From: Desulfolinea sp964487745
Lineage (GTDB): Bacteria; Chloroflexota; Anaerolineae; Anaerolineales; Villigracilaceae
Assembly: GCA_964487745.1 (NCBI GenBank)
Contig: CAZASG010000016.1
Location: 13,186 to 77,185, forward strand
Length of the DNA stretch: 64,000 nucleotides
Reading direction: 5' to 3'
The notes below the pieces were generated by a model. That model saw only the letters and a program-made list of their open reading frames with translations. It did no database searches and was not told the origin of the DNA. Below, in pieces: positions 1-7,824 of this stretch. The position numbers were made by a program, and so were the translations under genes. The first letter of the stretch is position 1. Every line of letters begins with the position of its first letter.

Positions 1-225
1 GGTCAGGTCGCTACCCGGGGTAATGACCGATAGCCCCGTCACTGTTAGCGCGGAGGTGGCGGTAAAGAAGCTCTCTCCCAATGACAAGCGTCCCGAAACG
101 GTCACGCCCGGCAAGGTTAGGAGAACAGAACCCAGCGCTATCATCATTGCTAGTCCTGCGGCCAGCCGCAGGGGAGGCGGGATGCGCTTTGTCAGATGAG
201 AGAGCTTAACTTTGCTGATAAACAT
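1..225 (-). CDS. ktrB: TrkH/KtrB-type potassium channel subunit (N-terminal part)
   Basis: This is the membrane-embedded, ion-conducting subunit of a Trk/Ktr potassium uptake system; only the first 75 codons are inside the window and the rest lies beyond the left edge. The translation starts MFISKVKLSHLTKR, has a hydrophobic helix at about residues 20-40, and then reads FFTATSALTVTGLSV, the first pore loop with the selectivity-filter motif of the family (T-V-T-G). The ATG lies only 3 nt after the stop codon of the KtrA-like gene, so the two subunits are co-transcribed and probably translationally coupled. The family assignment is firm. Whether it is TrkH or the shorter KtrB cannot be decided from this fragment. 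Confidence 0.85.
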   Translation of the reverse strand, partial: MFISKVKLSHLTKRIPPPLRLAAGLAMMIALGSVLLTLPGVTVSGRLSLGESFFTATSALTVTGLSVITPGSDLT

Positions 226-228
226 GGA

Positions 229-912
229 TCAGGTTAATTCTTCCAGCTTGGTAATTTTGTCCACTTCTCCGAGAACCACCAGAATATCTCCTTCTTTCAT
301 CAGGAATTCTGCGGAAGGAGAAACGGTAATGTCATTCTCTCGCTTGATAGCCATGACAGAAACATCATATTTTTTTCTGAAGTCGGCATCGACGAGGGTT
401 TTTCCATGCATGGATGAAGTGACCATGAGTTCCAGGATGGTGTGCTTATCGCCAAGGGGAATTCTGTCGAGTAAATTCGGTGCAGCCAACTCAAGCGCAA
501 GTTGATGGCCGGCATCCGCTTCGGGTTGGATGACCTCGCTTGCCCCGATGCCCAAGAGAATTTCTTTCTGGCGGGTGGAAAGCGCTTTACAGATCACCTG
601 CCTGACACCAATGGCTTTTAGTGCGGCAGTGGTGATGAGATTGCTCTCAAAATTTGTGCCGATCGCGACAACAACGGTATCAAATTCGCCAATGCCTAAT
701 TCACGTAAAGCATCTTCGTTGGTTGAATCGAGGATTACGGCTTGAGTACATAGATCAAGAACAGCCTGTACAGACTTTTCATCACGGTCAACACCCAAGA
801 CACTGAAGCCCTTGGCGACCAGGGTCTTTACAACGGAACGGCCAAATCTACCAAGGCCAATGACTGCAAATTCGGGTTTCTTTTTATTCTTCTTTTTCTT
901 TTTTCTAAACAT
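229..912 (-). CDS. ktrA: KtrA/TrkA potassium channel regulatory subunit (RCK protein)
   Basis: This cytoplasmic RCK protein forms the ring that gates the KtrB/TrkH pore in response to nucleotides and, in relatives, c-di-AMP. It has 227 residues, the usual KtrA length. A Lys-rich N-terminus precedes a Rossmann RCK_N domain with the GLGRFG nucleotide-binding loop at about residues 19-24 and an acidic residue at the end of strand two (GVDRD). An RCK_C domain (about 140-225) ends the protein. It is the first gene of the ktrA-ktrB pair. No clear Shine-Dalgarno precedes the ATG; an A/T-rich TATAAA-like box lies 8 nt upstream, so a very short leader is possible. Confidence 0.92.
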   Translation of the reverse strand: MFRKKKKKNKKKPEFAVIGLGRFGRSVVKTLVAKGFSVLGVDRDEKSVQAVLDLCTQAVILDSTNEDALRELGIGEFDTVVVAIGTNFESNLITTAALKAIGVRQVICKALSTRQKEILLGIGASEVIQPEADAGHQLALELAAPNLLDRIPLGDKHTILELMVTSSMHGKTLVDADFRKKYDVSVMAIKRENDITVSPSAEFLMKEGDILVVLGEVDKITKLEELT

Positions 913-958
913 AGACTTATTTTATATAAATTTTCAATTTTGGTACGATATACCTCTA

Positions 959-1171
959 CTACTCTCTTGGCGAAAAATTGAAGATGGCCATAAAGGCGCC
1001 AGCAGCGAATGTGGCTCCGCCAATGGCGAAGAATATCCAGCTTGAGAGATTTGTGAAGAGGGGAATGATGCGCAGGGCGACAAGGACGAAGAAAATGCCG
1101 ATCAGGGCGTCGCTAAGGCCTGCCAGCAGGAAGACAAGACGTCGTTTTTCTTGGGGGGATTTATCGTTCAT
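959..1171 (-). CDS. small two-helix membrane protein, function unknown
   Basis: This 70-residue protein has a charged N-terminus (MNDKSPQEKRR) and two predicted transmembrane helices, about residues 12-35 and 43-65, separated by a short loop. I do not recognise a family. Codon use resembles its neighbours, and a TAAAAT box sits 6 nt before the ATG with no Shine-Dalgarno, the leaderless arrangement seen at other genes here. It lies 46 nt upstream of ktrA on the same strand but with its own apparent promoter. It could be a spurious frame, but the clean membrane topology argues for a real gene. Confidence 0.55.
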   Translation of the reverse strand: MNDKSPQEKRRLVFLLAGLSDALIGIFFVLVALRIIPLFTNLSSWIFFAIGGATFAAGAFMAIFNFSPRE

Positions 1172-1189
1172 GGAGATATTTTACCGTAC

Positions 1190-1300
1190 CGGCCCCAGCC
1201 CCCTCTGCCCTATCGGACAAAGTGCCCCGAAGGGGTATCTCCCCTTGCGCAGCATACTTTAGTGCAAATTCCAAAAGCACGGAATTTAGGGGAGACCAGC
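1190..1300. repeat. dispersed GC-rich palindromic repeat, family B
   Basis: The spacer between the small membrane protein and the aminotransferase carries a CCCCCTCTGCCC start and a TTTAGGGGAGACC end. The same blocks recur at about 39956-40017, 51383-51478 and 57592-57640. The halves are partly inverted (CCCC.../...GGGG), so a transcript could fold back. No protein is encoded. Confidence 0.6.
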
Positions 1301-1349
1301 ATAAATTTAAAAAACCCGCGAAAATCGAATAAACCACGACATCCGCGTT

Positions 1350-2465
1350 CTATTTCAGAGCGTCGACATACTCCCCAAATAACCCCAAGACCTCGCCAAA
1401 ATTCTCGCGCCCAAAGCCCATACGGAAGTGTTGGTCGCCATAGTCAAAAACGTGTGAGGGGGCGAGCATAATGCTGGCTTCAGCAACAAGCGTATCGGCA
1501 AAGTCGAGCGTACTTTCGACTCCCAGCATACGCGGGAAGCAAATCGAGCTGCCGCGCGGGCGGTTGAGTTGGAAGCGCTCGGGGCGGGCGGTGAAGAATT
1601 CATCAAGCAGGGCAAAGTTGCGCGCCAAACGCGCGTTTTGCAAGTCGATGATTTTCTGTTTATTTTGCAGGGCGATGATCGAAAGGATCTCGCTTGGGGC
1701 GCTGGAGCAGATGGTGGTGTAGTCTTTCATTTCGAGCATCCGCGCCAGGGTGGGGGCATCTTGCGAGGCCATCCATCCGATGCGCAGGCCGGGGAGGCCA
1801 AAGGTTTTCGACATGCCAAATAGGGTAAAGGCTTTTTCGTAAGCCTCGCAAGCCGAGGGCAGGGTCGTTCCGTCTTCGATCTCCAGGAAGCGATACATTT
1901 CATCTGAAAGGAGATAGATGCCGCGTTCGCGCAGCATCCCGATGATCTCATCAAAATCGGATTTGGATGGGACGTAGCCGGTGGGGTTATGCGGAAAGTT
2001 GACGATGACGAGCTTCGTCTCGGGGCGGATGAGTTCGGCGAGACGCGCCGGATCGAAATGCCACCCGGCGGCTTCATCCGGTTCCCACATGGAGACCTGG
2101 CAGCCAACCGCGCGGGCGGTCTCGTAGAGCGACTGGTAGCCCGGGAAGGTGGCGATGACATGGTCGCCGGGCTCGAGCAGGGCGTTCATGAGCAGGAAGA
2201 TGGCTTCCTCGGGCGCGGCGATGAGTAGATCGTCAGCGTTCAGCCCATCATAAATGGACGCGGCTTCGGCGCGCAATTGCGGATGCCCCATCGATTCGGT
2301 ATAGCCGAGTTTGAGATCGAAGAAAGTTTTGCGCATCTCGGGGGATGCCATCTCGAGCAGCTCGGGCATGGTCAGCGATTCGCAGTCTGAGCTGCAGAGC
2401 AGGTATTTGGCGGAGAATTCGTGTTTGGCGAAGTAACGTTCGAGGGTGAAGGGGGGGATTTTCAT
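1350..2465 (-). CDS. PLP-dependent aminotransferase, class I/II (fold type I)
   Basis: A 371-residue cytosolic aminotransferase of the AspC/HisC fold-type-I superfamily, predicted to move an amino group between an amino acid and a 2-oxo acid. Visible motifs are NFPHNPTGY (about 155-163, cofactor Asn), LLSDEMYRFLE (Asp pairing with the pyridine N and the stacking Tyr) and GMSKTFGLPGLRIGW (Schiff-base Lys and phosphate-binding Arg). The length is slightly shorter than the usual 390-400. AAAGG lies 7 nt before the ATG. It stands alone, flanked by repeats on both sides, so substrate cannot be inferred from context. A copy of its first 17 codons is found 240 bp upstream (2656-2705). Confidence 0.85.
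   Translation of the reverse strand: MKIPPFTLERYFAKHEFSAKYLLCSSDCESLTMPELLEMASPEMRKTFFDLKLGYTESMGHPQLRAEAASIYDGLNADDLLIAAPEEAIFLLMNALLEPGDHVIATFPGYQSLYETARAVGCQVSMWEPDEAAGWHFDPARLAELIRPETKLVIVNFPHNPTGYVPSKSDFDEIIGMLRERGIYLLSDEMYRFLEIEDGTTLPSACEAYEKAFTLFGMSKTFGLPGLRIGWMASQDAPTLARMLEMKDYTTICSSAPSEILSIIALQNKQKIIDLQNARLARNFALLDEFFTARPERFQLNRPRGSSICFPRMLGVESTLDFADTLVAEASIMLAPSHVFDYGDQHFRMGFGRENFGEVLGLFGEYVDALK
2415..2465 (-). repeat. direct repeat, copy 1 (5' end of the aminotransferase gene)
   Basis: The first 51 nt of the aminotransferase gene match 2656-2705 with three substitutions and one missing G in a run of seven. The two copies are in the same orientation and flank 190 bp of palindromic repeats. 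Confidence 0.85.
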
Positions 2466-2506
2466 TTGGAGACCTTTGATTTAGGATTTAAGATTTTTGA
2501 ACCGCA

Positions 2507-2536
2507 GAGACGCGGAGAGAAACAAAATAAGCTAGT
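2507..2536. repeat. partial copy of dispersed repeat family A
   Basis: A short block (GAACCGCAGAGACGCGGAGA) resembles one arm of the ACCACAGAGAGCACAGAG repeats at 28830 and 53389 and a second fragment near 38616. It is non-coding. Confidence 0.5.
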
Positions 2537-2580
2537 AATCACCTTATCGCCTTGAGATTAATCCCAAGGCTAAGAGCGGA

Positions 2581-2647
2581 AGCCCGCTAAAGCGGGCTAG
2601 CCGACTTCAGTCGGGTTTCGCTTTGTAGCGGGGACGTTTACGTCCGC
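2581..2647. repeat. cluster of three short perfect palindromes
   Basis: Three back-to-back hairpins: AGCCCGCTAAAGCGGGCT (2581-2598), CCGACTTCAGTCGG (2601-2614) and GGACGTTTACGTCC (2631-2644). They sit between the two direct repeats and look like a compound mobile or REP-like element rather than a terminator, because no T-run follows. Confidence 0.65.
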
Positions 2648-2655
2648 GCGGGTGG

Positions 2656-2705
2656 GAATTCGTGTTTGGCGAAATAGCGTTCGAGGGTGAAGGGGGGATT
2701 TGCAT
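2656..2705 (-). pseudogene. direct repeat, copy 2: abortive duplicate of the aminotransferase 5' end
   Basis: Fifty bases starting with an ATG on the minus strand repeat the beginning of the downstream aminotransferase gene. One base is missing from the C-run, which breaks the frame after codon 4, and similarity ends abruptly at the GAATTC. It is either a dead duplicate or a long target duplication produced when the palindrome cluster arrived. Confidence 0.7.
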
Positions 2706-2720
2706 ATTAATGTTACTTCT

Positions 2721-4103
2721 TTATTTTTTCTTCCAAGAAGATGCTGAGCCTAATTTTCCTGGAACACGCTCTATCAAATCACGATCTCGCAATCGGTAAA
2801 ACACATTCTTCATAGTGTTTTCGGATGTAATTCCAGTAATATTTCTAGCAATAGCATTTTTGATTTCGTCATGGGTTTCTAAATACTGCATTATCGCTTC
2901 TTCCGGAGAAGCTAATGGTTCATGACGGATTGTGACTAACACACTATTTTCCAAATCACTGATTTCTGGTTCTTTTAATCTAAGTTGACGCATAGCTTCA
3001 AAAGCCGTGTTCAAACCTTCACCAACGTCTTTGTTCGGGGGATTACGGAATTTGTTTATTAAGCGCACTATTCTGCCATTTCTGGCAAATTGTTCACTTA
3101 AAATATTGTTTTCTGTTATATGTCCTGGTAATCTCCCAGGACTTTCAATTTCAATTCTGTTATCAAATATACGAATTTGTATATCCGTAGTAAAACTGTA
3201 ATCTCTATGAAGTGCGGCATTTGTAATAATTTCATGTAAAGTTTCATGAGGATATTGAATTTGTTCTAAACCTGTCGTTCCAAGAATTTGTATACCTTCA
3301 ATAATTTCAACTGTTTTTGCAACAGCTAGGTATATCTGCTCGTAAATACACCCATCAATAGAAATTGGAGTAAAGGAGAGAGTAGTTCTAGTTCCTTCAT
3401 CACCGCGAGTTTCATACCGATAAATTTTTATTCCACATCTTTTAGGTAGAATAGCTTGAGGCTCTTCTGCATATAAGAGAACAGAAGCTACTGTTGGCCT
3501 ATCATTTCTTACTAAAATTTGTCTTCGTATCCAAGTTTCAGGTTCAACTGTAGGTATAACATCGAGAATAAATTGAATAATTGGTGTTGAGTTTGTAATC
3601 AAATCGAGAGGGATATCCACTGTTTCATCTTCAAAAGAGGTAATACCTTTGTCTAATTCTAGACGCCGAATTTTTTCAGTAGTATCTAAGGGTAGATTTT
3701 GGGCACCTCTACGAATGTAAACTTGCCCATTAGAAGCCTGTTCTATCGCGCGAGATTTATCAATCTCAACTTTCAAAACTATTCCTGCGTGGCCATCTGC
3801 TTCTAAAAAAATATACTTGTTATTTCCTCCTAAAGGAAATAATTCTTCAAAAATTTGAATGTGTCCATTTGCTGCTTCTGGATTATCAAATCCTCTCCAT
3901 AGTCGTATTATTTGACCATTTGATTTCTGTTCCTCAATACCAATATAAACCTCCCCACCTGTAGCATTAGCAAAAGCTGACATTGTTTTTGTCAAAGATG
4001 CCGGACTTATATCTATAGATTTCAAATCCTGAAAGTGCCCCTCTCTCAAATCTAAAATTGCTTGCACTTGCTCTGAAGTAATTTCATGAATCTCTATACT
4101 CAT
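2721..4103 (-). CDS. AlbA_2 (Schlafen-like) ATP-binding protein with C-terminal winged helix
   Basis: A 460-residue protein of the family annotated as AlbA_2/divergent AAA-4 or RecG-like putative transcriptional regulators. The N-terminal AlbA_2 domain (about 10-130) contains EGHFQDLKS, FANATGGEVYIGIEE and IRRGAQNLPL. The middle part carries HETLHEIITNAALHRDYS, the GHKL-like helix typical of the family, and GEGLNTAFEAMRQLRL. The last 70 residues look like a winged helix. The start is set by AAAGGTGGAGAAAT directly before the ATG; an in-frame extension upstream lacks a ribosome site. The gene is clearly more AT-rich than its neighbours, consistent with acquisition. Relatives occur in defence and stress contexts, but no defence partner is visible. 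Confidence 0.8.
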   Translation of the reverse strand: MSIEIHEITSEQVQAILDLREGHFQDLKSIDISPASLTKTMSAFANATGGEVYIGIEEQKSNGQIIRLWRGFDNPEAANGHIQIFEELFPLGGNNKYIFLEADGHAGIVLKVEIDKSRAIEQASNGQVYIRRGAQNLPLDTTEKIRRLELDKGITSFEDETVDIPLDLITNSTPIIQFILDVIPTVEPETWIRRQILVRNDRPTVASVLLYAEEPQAILPKRCGIKIYRYETRGDEGTRTTLSFTPISIDGCIYEQIYLAVAKTVEIIEGIQILGTTGLEQIQYPHETLHEIITNAALHRDYSFTTDIQIRIFDNRIEIESPGRLPGHITENNILSEQFARNGRIVRLINKFRNPPNKDVGEGLNTAFEAMRQLRLKEPEISDLENSVLVTIRHEPLASPEEAIMQYLETHDEIKNAIARNITGITSENTMKNVFYRLRDRDLIERVPGKLGSASSWKKK

Positions 4104-4213
4104 ATTTCTCCACCTTTCTTTGCTTTTACGTAATCCTAGTATGAAACAATCATGTTGGAAAAGATGCAATATTTAAGCAACTTCCTCTTCAAGATATTTA
4201 AAGATTATACGCC

Positions 4214-4252
4214 AAAAAAAAAGCGGACTCTCCTTTCGGAAAGTCCGTTTTC
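4214..4252. terminator. intrinsic terminator after the GNAT gene
   Basis: CGGACT (4224-4229) pairs with AGTCCG (4242-4247), and the stem extends inward past one mismatch. An A-run on the plus strand gives a nine-base T-run for minus-strand transcription. Confidence 0.8.
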
Positions 4253-4254
4253 TT

Positions 4255-4743
4255 CTAAATCTCTCGCACCATCGTAATCGAGTCTTCGGTCTCGGAGTGA
4301 TATTCAAACTTCTGCTGCTGATAGAGTTTTTGGGCGTAATTATCTTTCGAGACCATCAGGCTGATGCGCGGAACATCGTCTTTTCGTGCCTGCTCAACGA
4401 GGCCTTCAATCAAAAGCGTCCCGATGCTTTTATGGCGATGATCTTCATGGACACCGATCACGAGCACGGGCACGTTGTCGTTCATATAGCCGCGCATCTC
4501 GTCATCTTCTGTCCAGTAGCGGTACCAAGCCGCACCCACGGGCGTTCCGTTCAGGGTGGCGATGAGGGCAGTGTCACCATCCCGTTCGCTCCAATCCGCG
4601 AGGGATTTGGCAACATCAGGGAAGGAAAAGGCTTCTTTCAGCGAAGGTCTGTTCTGCACGTCGCGCCAGAAGACGGCTTCGTAAAGCATTTCTTTCAGGA
4701 AGGGGAGATCGGTGTTTTCTGCTTCTTTTAGCTGTATTTTCAT
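4255..4743 (-). CDS. GNAT family N-acetyltransferase
   Basis: A 162-residue single-domain acetyltransferase of the GNAT fold, transferring acetyl from acetyl-CoA to an unknown amine. Motif A, the CoA pyrophosphate loop, reads VHEDHRHKSIGTLLIEGLVE at about residues 98-117 (R/Q-x-x-G-x-G/A pattern with H-K-S-I-G-T). Motif B (ISLMVSKDNYAQKLYQQQKFEY) follows at about 127-148 with the usual Asn and Tyr. AAAGGAC precedes the ATG. It has its own terminator on each side, so it is probably monocistronic. Substrate unknown. Confidence 0.85.
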   Translation of the reverse strand: MKIQLKEAENTDLPFLKEMLYEAVFWRDVQNRPSLKEAFSFPDVAKSLADWSERDGDTALIATLNGTPVGAAWYRYWTEDDEMRGYMNDNVPVLVIGVHEDHRHKSIGTLLIEGLVEQARKDDVPRISLMVSKDNYAQKLYQQQKFEYHSETEDSITMVREI

Positions 4744-4774
4744 ATTGTCCTTTAACAGACAGAATACTTCTGTA

Positions 4775-4812
4775 TAAAAAAGAGCGGGCTCTCCTCTCAG
4801 AAAATCCGCTCT
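4775..4812 (-). terminator. intrinsic terminator after phosphofructokinase
   Basis: AGAGCGG (4781-4787) pairs with CCGCTCT (4806-4812), and a six-base T-run follows in the minus-strand sense. It ends about 30 nt before the GNAT start codon. Confidence 0.8.
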
Positions 4813-4826
4813 TGTAAGTTATCAAT

Positions 4827-7058
4827 TTACTCGGTTTCATCCGGGCCATGCTGAGCCAGCAGGCTGGCGATATCACGCAGTGCCATCCACCACTGATCGC
4901 GCGGACGCTGATACTCAAATTCCACCATCCGATCAAAATCACGCATATCGTGGACCCGAACTTTGCCATCTTCCATTCCAATAAAGGTGCTCTTATCACC
5001 GTTCTTGTCGCATTCTTCGGCCAGATATTTCAGGCTCAATTCAGCAAAACGGGTGGCCTGGATGCGGTCGAAGGGCGATGGATTGCCACCTTGCTGGAGA
5101 TGCCCCAGGATCGCGGGACGAACATCGAAGATGTCCTTACCTTCCTCTTCGAAGAGAGCACAAATAAAATTCGTATCATAAATTTCGTTAGCATCCTCAT
5201 TACGGATCATCAAGCCCAGGCGTTTCCCCTTTTTAAAGCCTCTGATCAGTTTTTCCACGTCCGCTTGCAGGTCGCGTAGTGTGATCCCTTCCTCGTGTAG
5301 ATAAACGCGCTCGGCGCCAGTGGCCAAGCCACCCATCAGCGCGAGATAGCCGCAGTAATGTCCCATCACTTCGACGACGAAACAACGCTCGGTCGCTACA
5401 GCCGATTGCTTGATCTTATCTACCGCATCAACGATGCTATTTAGGGCAGTATCTGCACCAAGACTCAACTCGGAGCCGGGCAGGTTATTGTTGATCGAAG
5501 CCGGGATACACATCGTGGGCAATTTGAAAGCCGGATAATTCTTCCTGCTAGCCAAGAGCGTATGTGCAGCTTCGTAGGCTGTCCAACCGCCAATGATCAT
5601 CAGCGCATCGATATTTTTGTCTTCGATAATCCGCGCAATGGCATAAAGATCGCTGCCCTGCGGGATGCGGCGATTGGTGCCCAATAGCGAACCACCCTGT
5701 GCAGCCCAACCACTGATACTCATCCAGTCCATTTCTTCCACTTCGCCTTTGGCAAAGCCATCAAAACCGTTATGGATGCCAAGCATGATATGTCCCTGAT
5801 CCAAACCCAGACGAACAGCCGCGCGGACGGCGGTATTCATCCCCGGGGCGGGTGCGCCGGCGTGAAGGATGCCGATCCGCAGCCGTTTTTGATCCGGGTC
5901 AATGGGGTGTGGGAAAGCGCGTCCCATTGTGCGCAGGGTGCGGAAAACATCTTTGAACGAAGTGCTTCGCAGATCCATCGCCCGTTCGTAATCTTTCTCG
6001 TTGATGGCTTCAGCCACGGCTCGGGTTTGCTGGATGCTCTCGAAGAGTGGCAAATGCGTCATCCGGTTGTTGCGGATCCCGATCACAATGGGGGCATCAT
6101 CCGGTTTGGCATTCAGGATCGTCCGCACGGCTTCGTATCCCATTCGGGTACCAAGGGCACGGTCAAATGCGCTGGGATTCCCTCCGCGCTGCACATGCCC
6201 CAAAACCGTTACGCGGACTTCCTCTTGCAGGCGCTCTTCTAATGCTTTTGCTACTTCGGCGCTGCCGATGTATTTCCCGTCGCGGTCGTGGGCTCCTTCG
6301 GCGAGCACAACAATACTGTCACGCCGACCATGCTTCCGGCCGGTGCGCAGGCGATCTGCCATTACGTCTTTCCAGTTTTCAACATCGGGCGGCGATTCAG
6401 GGATCAAGACCCAATCTGCACCCGTCGCCAGCGCGCCCATGCACGCCAGATAGCCGCAATTACGTCCCATCACCTTGACGACAAAAGTACGCTGGTGGCT
6501 GGCTGCCGTGCTGGTAATGGCGTCTATGGCTTCGGTAATACGATGCAAGGCCGAGTCCGCGCCAATGGTCATATCGGTACCGGTAAAGTCATTATCAATT
6601 GAGCCGACCAGGCCGACGATCAAAAAGTTGGGATATTCGGCAGCCGTCTCGGCGTCGATCTTGCCATTCTCGAGAAGCTCGGCAACCAACGAATTCCACT
6701 CTTCTCGGAAGACATTTGCACCGGTCAGCGACCCATCGCCACCGATGACGATCAACCCGTCGATACCGTTCCGGATCATATTATGGGCTGCCTGTAAACG
6801 CCCCTCACGCGTGCGAAAGGCTTGGCTTCGTGCCGAACCGATCACCGTACCGCCGAGTTGCAGGATGCCGCCAACCGAATCCCAACTCATTTTCCTGATC
6901 CGATCGCCGCCCTCTACCATGCCCTGGTAGCCTTCATAGACGGCATAAACTTCCACCCCTTCATTCAACGCGGTGCGCACAACAGCGCGGACAGCGGCAT
7001 TCATGCCCTGCGCGTCGCCACCACTGGTCAATACTGCAATACGTTTTCTCGTGGCCAT
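4827..7058 (-). CDS. tandem (animal-type) ATP-dependent 6-phosphofructokinase
   Basis: Two PFK domains are fused in one 743-residue chain, the architecture of animal and fungal PFK rather than the usual 320-residue bacterial enzyme. The N-half has TSGGDAQGMNAAVR (11-24), the ATP-type GGDGS (106-110) and SIDNDFTGTD (153-162) with the catalytic Asp pair. The C-half starts near residue 370 with GAPAPGMNTAVRAAVR, but its active-site loop reads ASINNNLPGSE, so the catalytic Asp is Asn, as in the regulatory half of eukaryotic PFK. Reaction: fructose 6-phosphate + ATP to fructose 1,6-bisphosphate, glycolysis. The start was placed at MATRKRIAVL because the longer frame covers a hairpin and lacks a ribosome site. 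Terminators flank it, so it is a single-gene unit. Confidence 0.93.
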   Translation of the reverse strand: MATRKRIAVLTSGGDAQGMNAAVRAVVRTALNEGVEVYAVYEGYQGMVEGGDRIRKMSWDSVGGILQLGGTVIGSARSQAFRTREGRLQAAHNMIRNGIDGLIVIGGDGSLTGANVFREEWNSLVAELLENGKIDAETAAEYPNFLIVGLVGSIDNDFTGTDMTIGADSALHRITEAIDAITSTAASHQRTFVVKVMGRNCGYLACMGALATGADWVLIPESPPDVENWKDVMADRLRTGRKHGRRDSIVVLAEGAHDRDGKYIGSAEVAKALEERLQEEVRVTVLGHVQRGGNPSAFDRALGTRMGYEAVRTILNAKPDDAPIVIGIRNNRMTHLPLFESIQQTRAVAEAINEKDYERAMDLRSTSFKDVFRTLRTMGRAFPHPIDPDQKRLRIGILHAGAPAPGMNTAVRAAVRLGLDQGHIMLGIHNGFDGFAKGEVEEMDWMSISGWAAQGGSLLGTNRRIPQGSDLYAIARIIEDKNIDALMIIGGWTAYEAAHTLLASRKNYPAFKLPTMCIPASINNNLPGSELSLGADTALNSIVDAVDKIKQSAVATERCFVVEVMGHYCGYLALMGGLATGAERVYLHEEGITLRDLQADVEKLIRGFKKGKRLGLMIRNEDANEIYDTNFICALFEEEGKDIFDVRPAILGHLQQGGNPSPFDRIQATRFAELSLKYLAEECDKNGDKSTFIGMEDGKVRVHDMRDFDRMVEFEYQRPRDQWWMALRDIASLLAQHGPDETE

Positions 7059-7094
7059 TTCTAAATATTCTTTCTCATATTTTTTTTCTCTACA

Positions 7095-7140
7095 AAACCC
7101 AAAAGATTCTCGCCATGTTCTCAAGAAAGCTTTTGGGTTT
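7095..7140 (-). terminator. 11-bp hairpin between the LOG-family gene and PFK
   Basis: AAACCCAAAAG (7095-7105) is perfectly complementary to CTTTTGGGTTT (7130-7140), with a 24-nt loop. On the minus strand the stem ends in TTTTGGGTTTTG, so it could terminate the upstream gene or act in the PFK leader. Confidence 0.55.
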
Positions 7141-7236
7141 GTGTTTTTTAAGGTAATTTATTGTACTGTAATTGGCAAGTACGATTGTTAACAACCTATT
7201 TTCTATTTATAACTGATCTCCCCAAAACTTTCCGCT

Positions 7237-7824
7237 TTACTGTCGCATCCAGCGTCTGACTGCCTCATCCGAATGGTTATGATTGCCCATCGCTTCGAGC
7301 AGGGCAGCGGGCTCCGTATTACAGAGCAAGCCCTTACGATGCTCATGGAAAATAAAACCTTCTTTATCAAAATGTTCCACCATGCGCATTAATGGCTGAA
7401 AATAACCTCGCACATCCAGCAAACCGACGGGCTTGCCATGTTCGCCGATCTGTTTCCATGTCAGGGTTTCAAAGAGTTCATCAAGGGTCCCAAATCCGCC
7501 GGGGAGAGCGATGAACCCATCCGCAAGGGCGTGCATCCGTGCTTTGCGGGCGTGCATGCTCGGTTCCTCTTCCATGCGGGCAAGGTTGTCTTGGGCAAGA
7601 GCTTCGGTATTCATGCTGGGGATGATAACGCCTACAGCTTCGCCGCCATTTTCGATCACCCCATCTGCAACAGCGCCCATCAAGCCCGTCTTGCCACCGC
7701 CATAGATCAAACGGATTTTGCCTTTTGCCAAAGTAGCGCCCATCTTTCGGGCTGCCAACAAATAGTCGGGGTGAACGTCGTCGGATGATCCGCAGAAAAT
7801 ACAAATGGATTCAAAATGATTCAC
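7237..7824 (-). CDS. LOG family protein (TIGR00730), nucleotide 5'-monophosphate phosphoribohydrolase-like
   Basis: A 195-residue Rossmann-like protein of the LOG family. Characterised members cleave the N-glycosidic bond of cytokinin riboside or purine nucleoside 5'-monophosphates. The hallmark PGGFGTLDELFE (P-G-G-x-G-T-x-x-E) is present near residues 107-118, and IYGGGKTGLMGAVADG near 40-55 forms the phosphate site. Translation starts at GTG inside the stop codon of the RNase Z gene (4-nt GTGA overlap), so the two are co-translated. Substrate in this organism is unknown. Confidence 0.88.
   Translation of the reverse strand: MNHFESICIFCGSSDDVHPDYLLAARKMGATLAKGKIRLIYGGGKTGLMGAVADGVIENGGEAVGVIIPSMNTEALAQDNLARMEEEPSMHARKARMHALADGFIALPGGFGTLDELFETLTWKQIGEHGKPVGLLDVRGYFQPLMRMVEHFDKEGFIFHEHRKGLLCNTEPAALLEAMGNHNHSDEAVRRWMRQ

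Noticed and set aside
2581..2644. CRISPR-like repeats
   Set aside because: The units are different palindromes without regular spacing or spacers, and no cas genes are in the window.
7059..7124. N-terminal extension of phosphofructokinase
   Set aside because: The extra 22 codons run through a hairpin region and lack a ribosome site; PFK homology begins at the later ATG.
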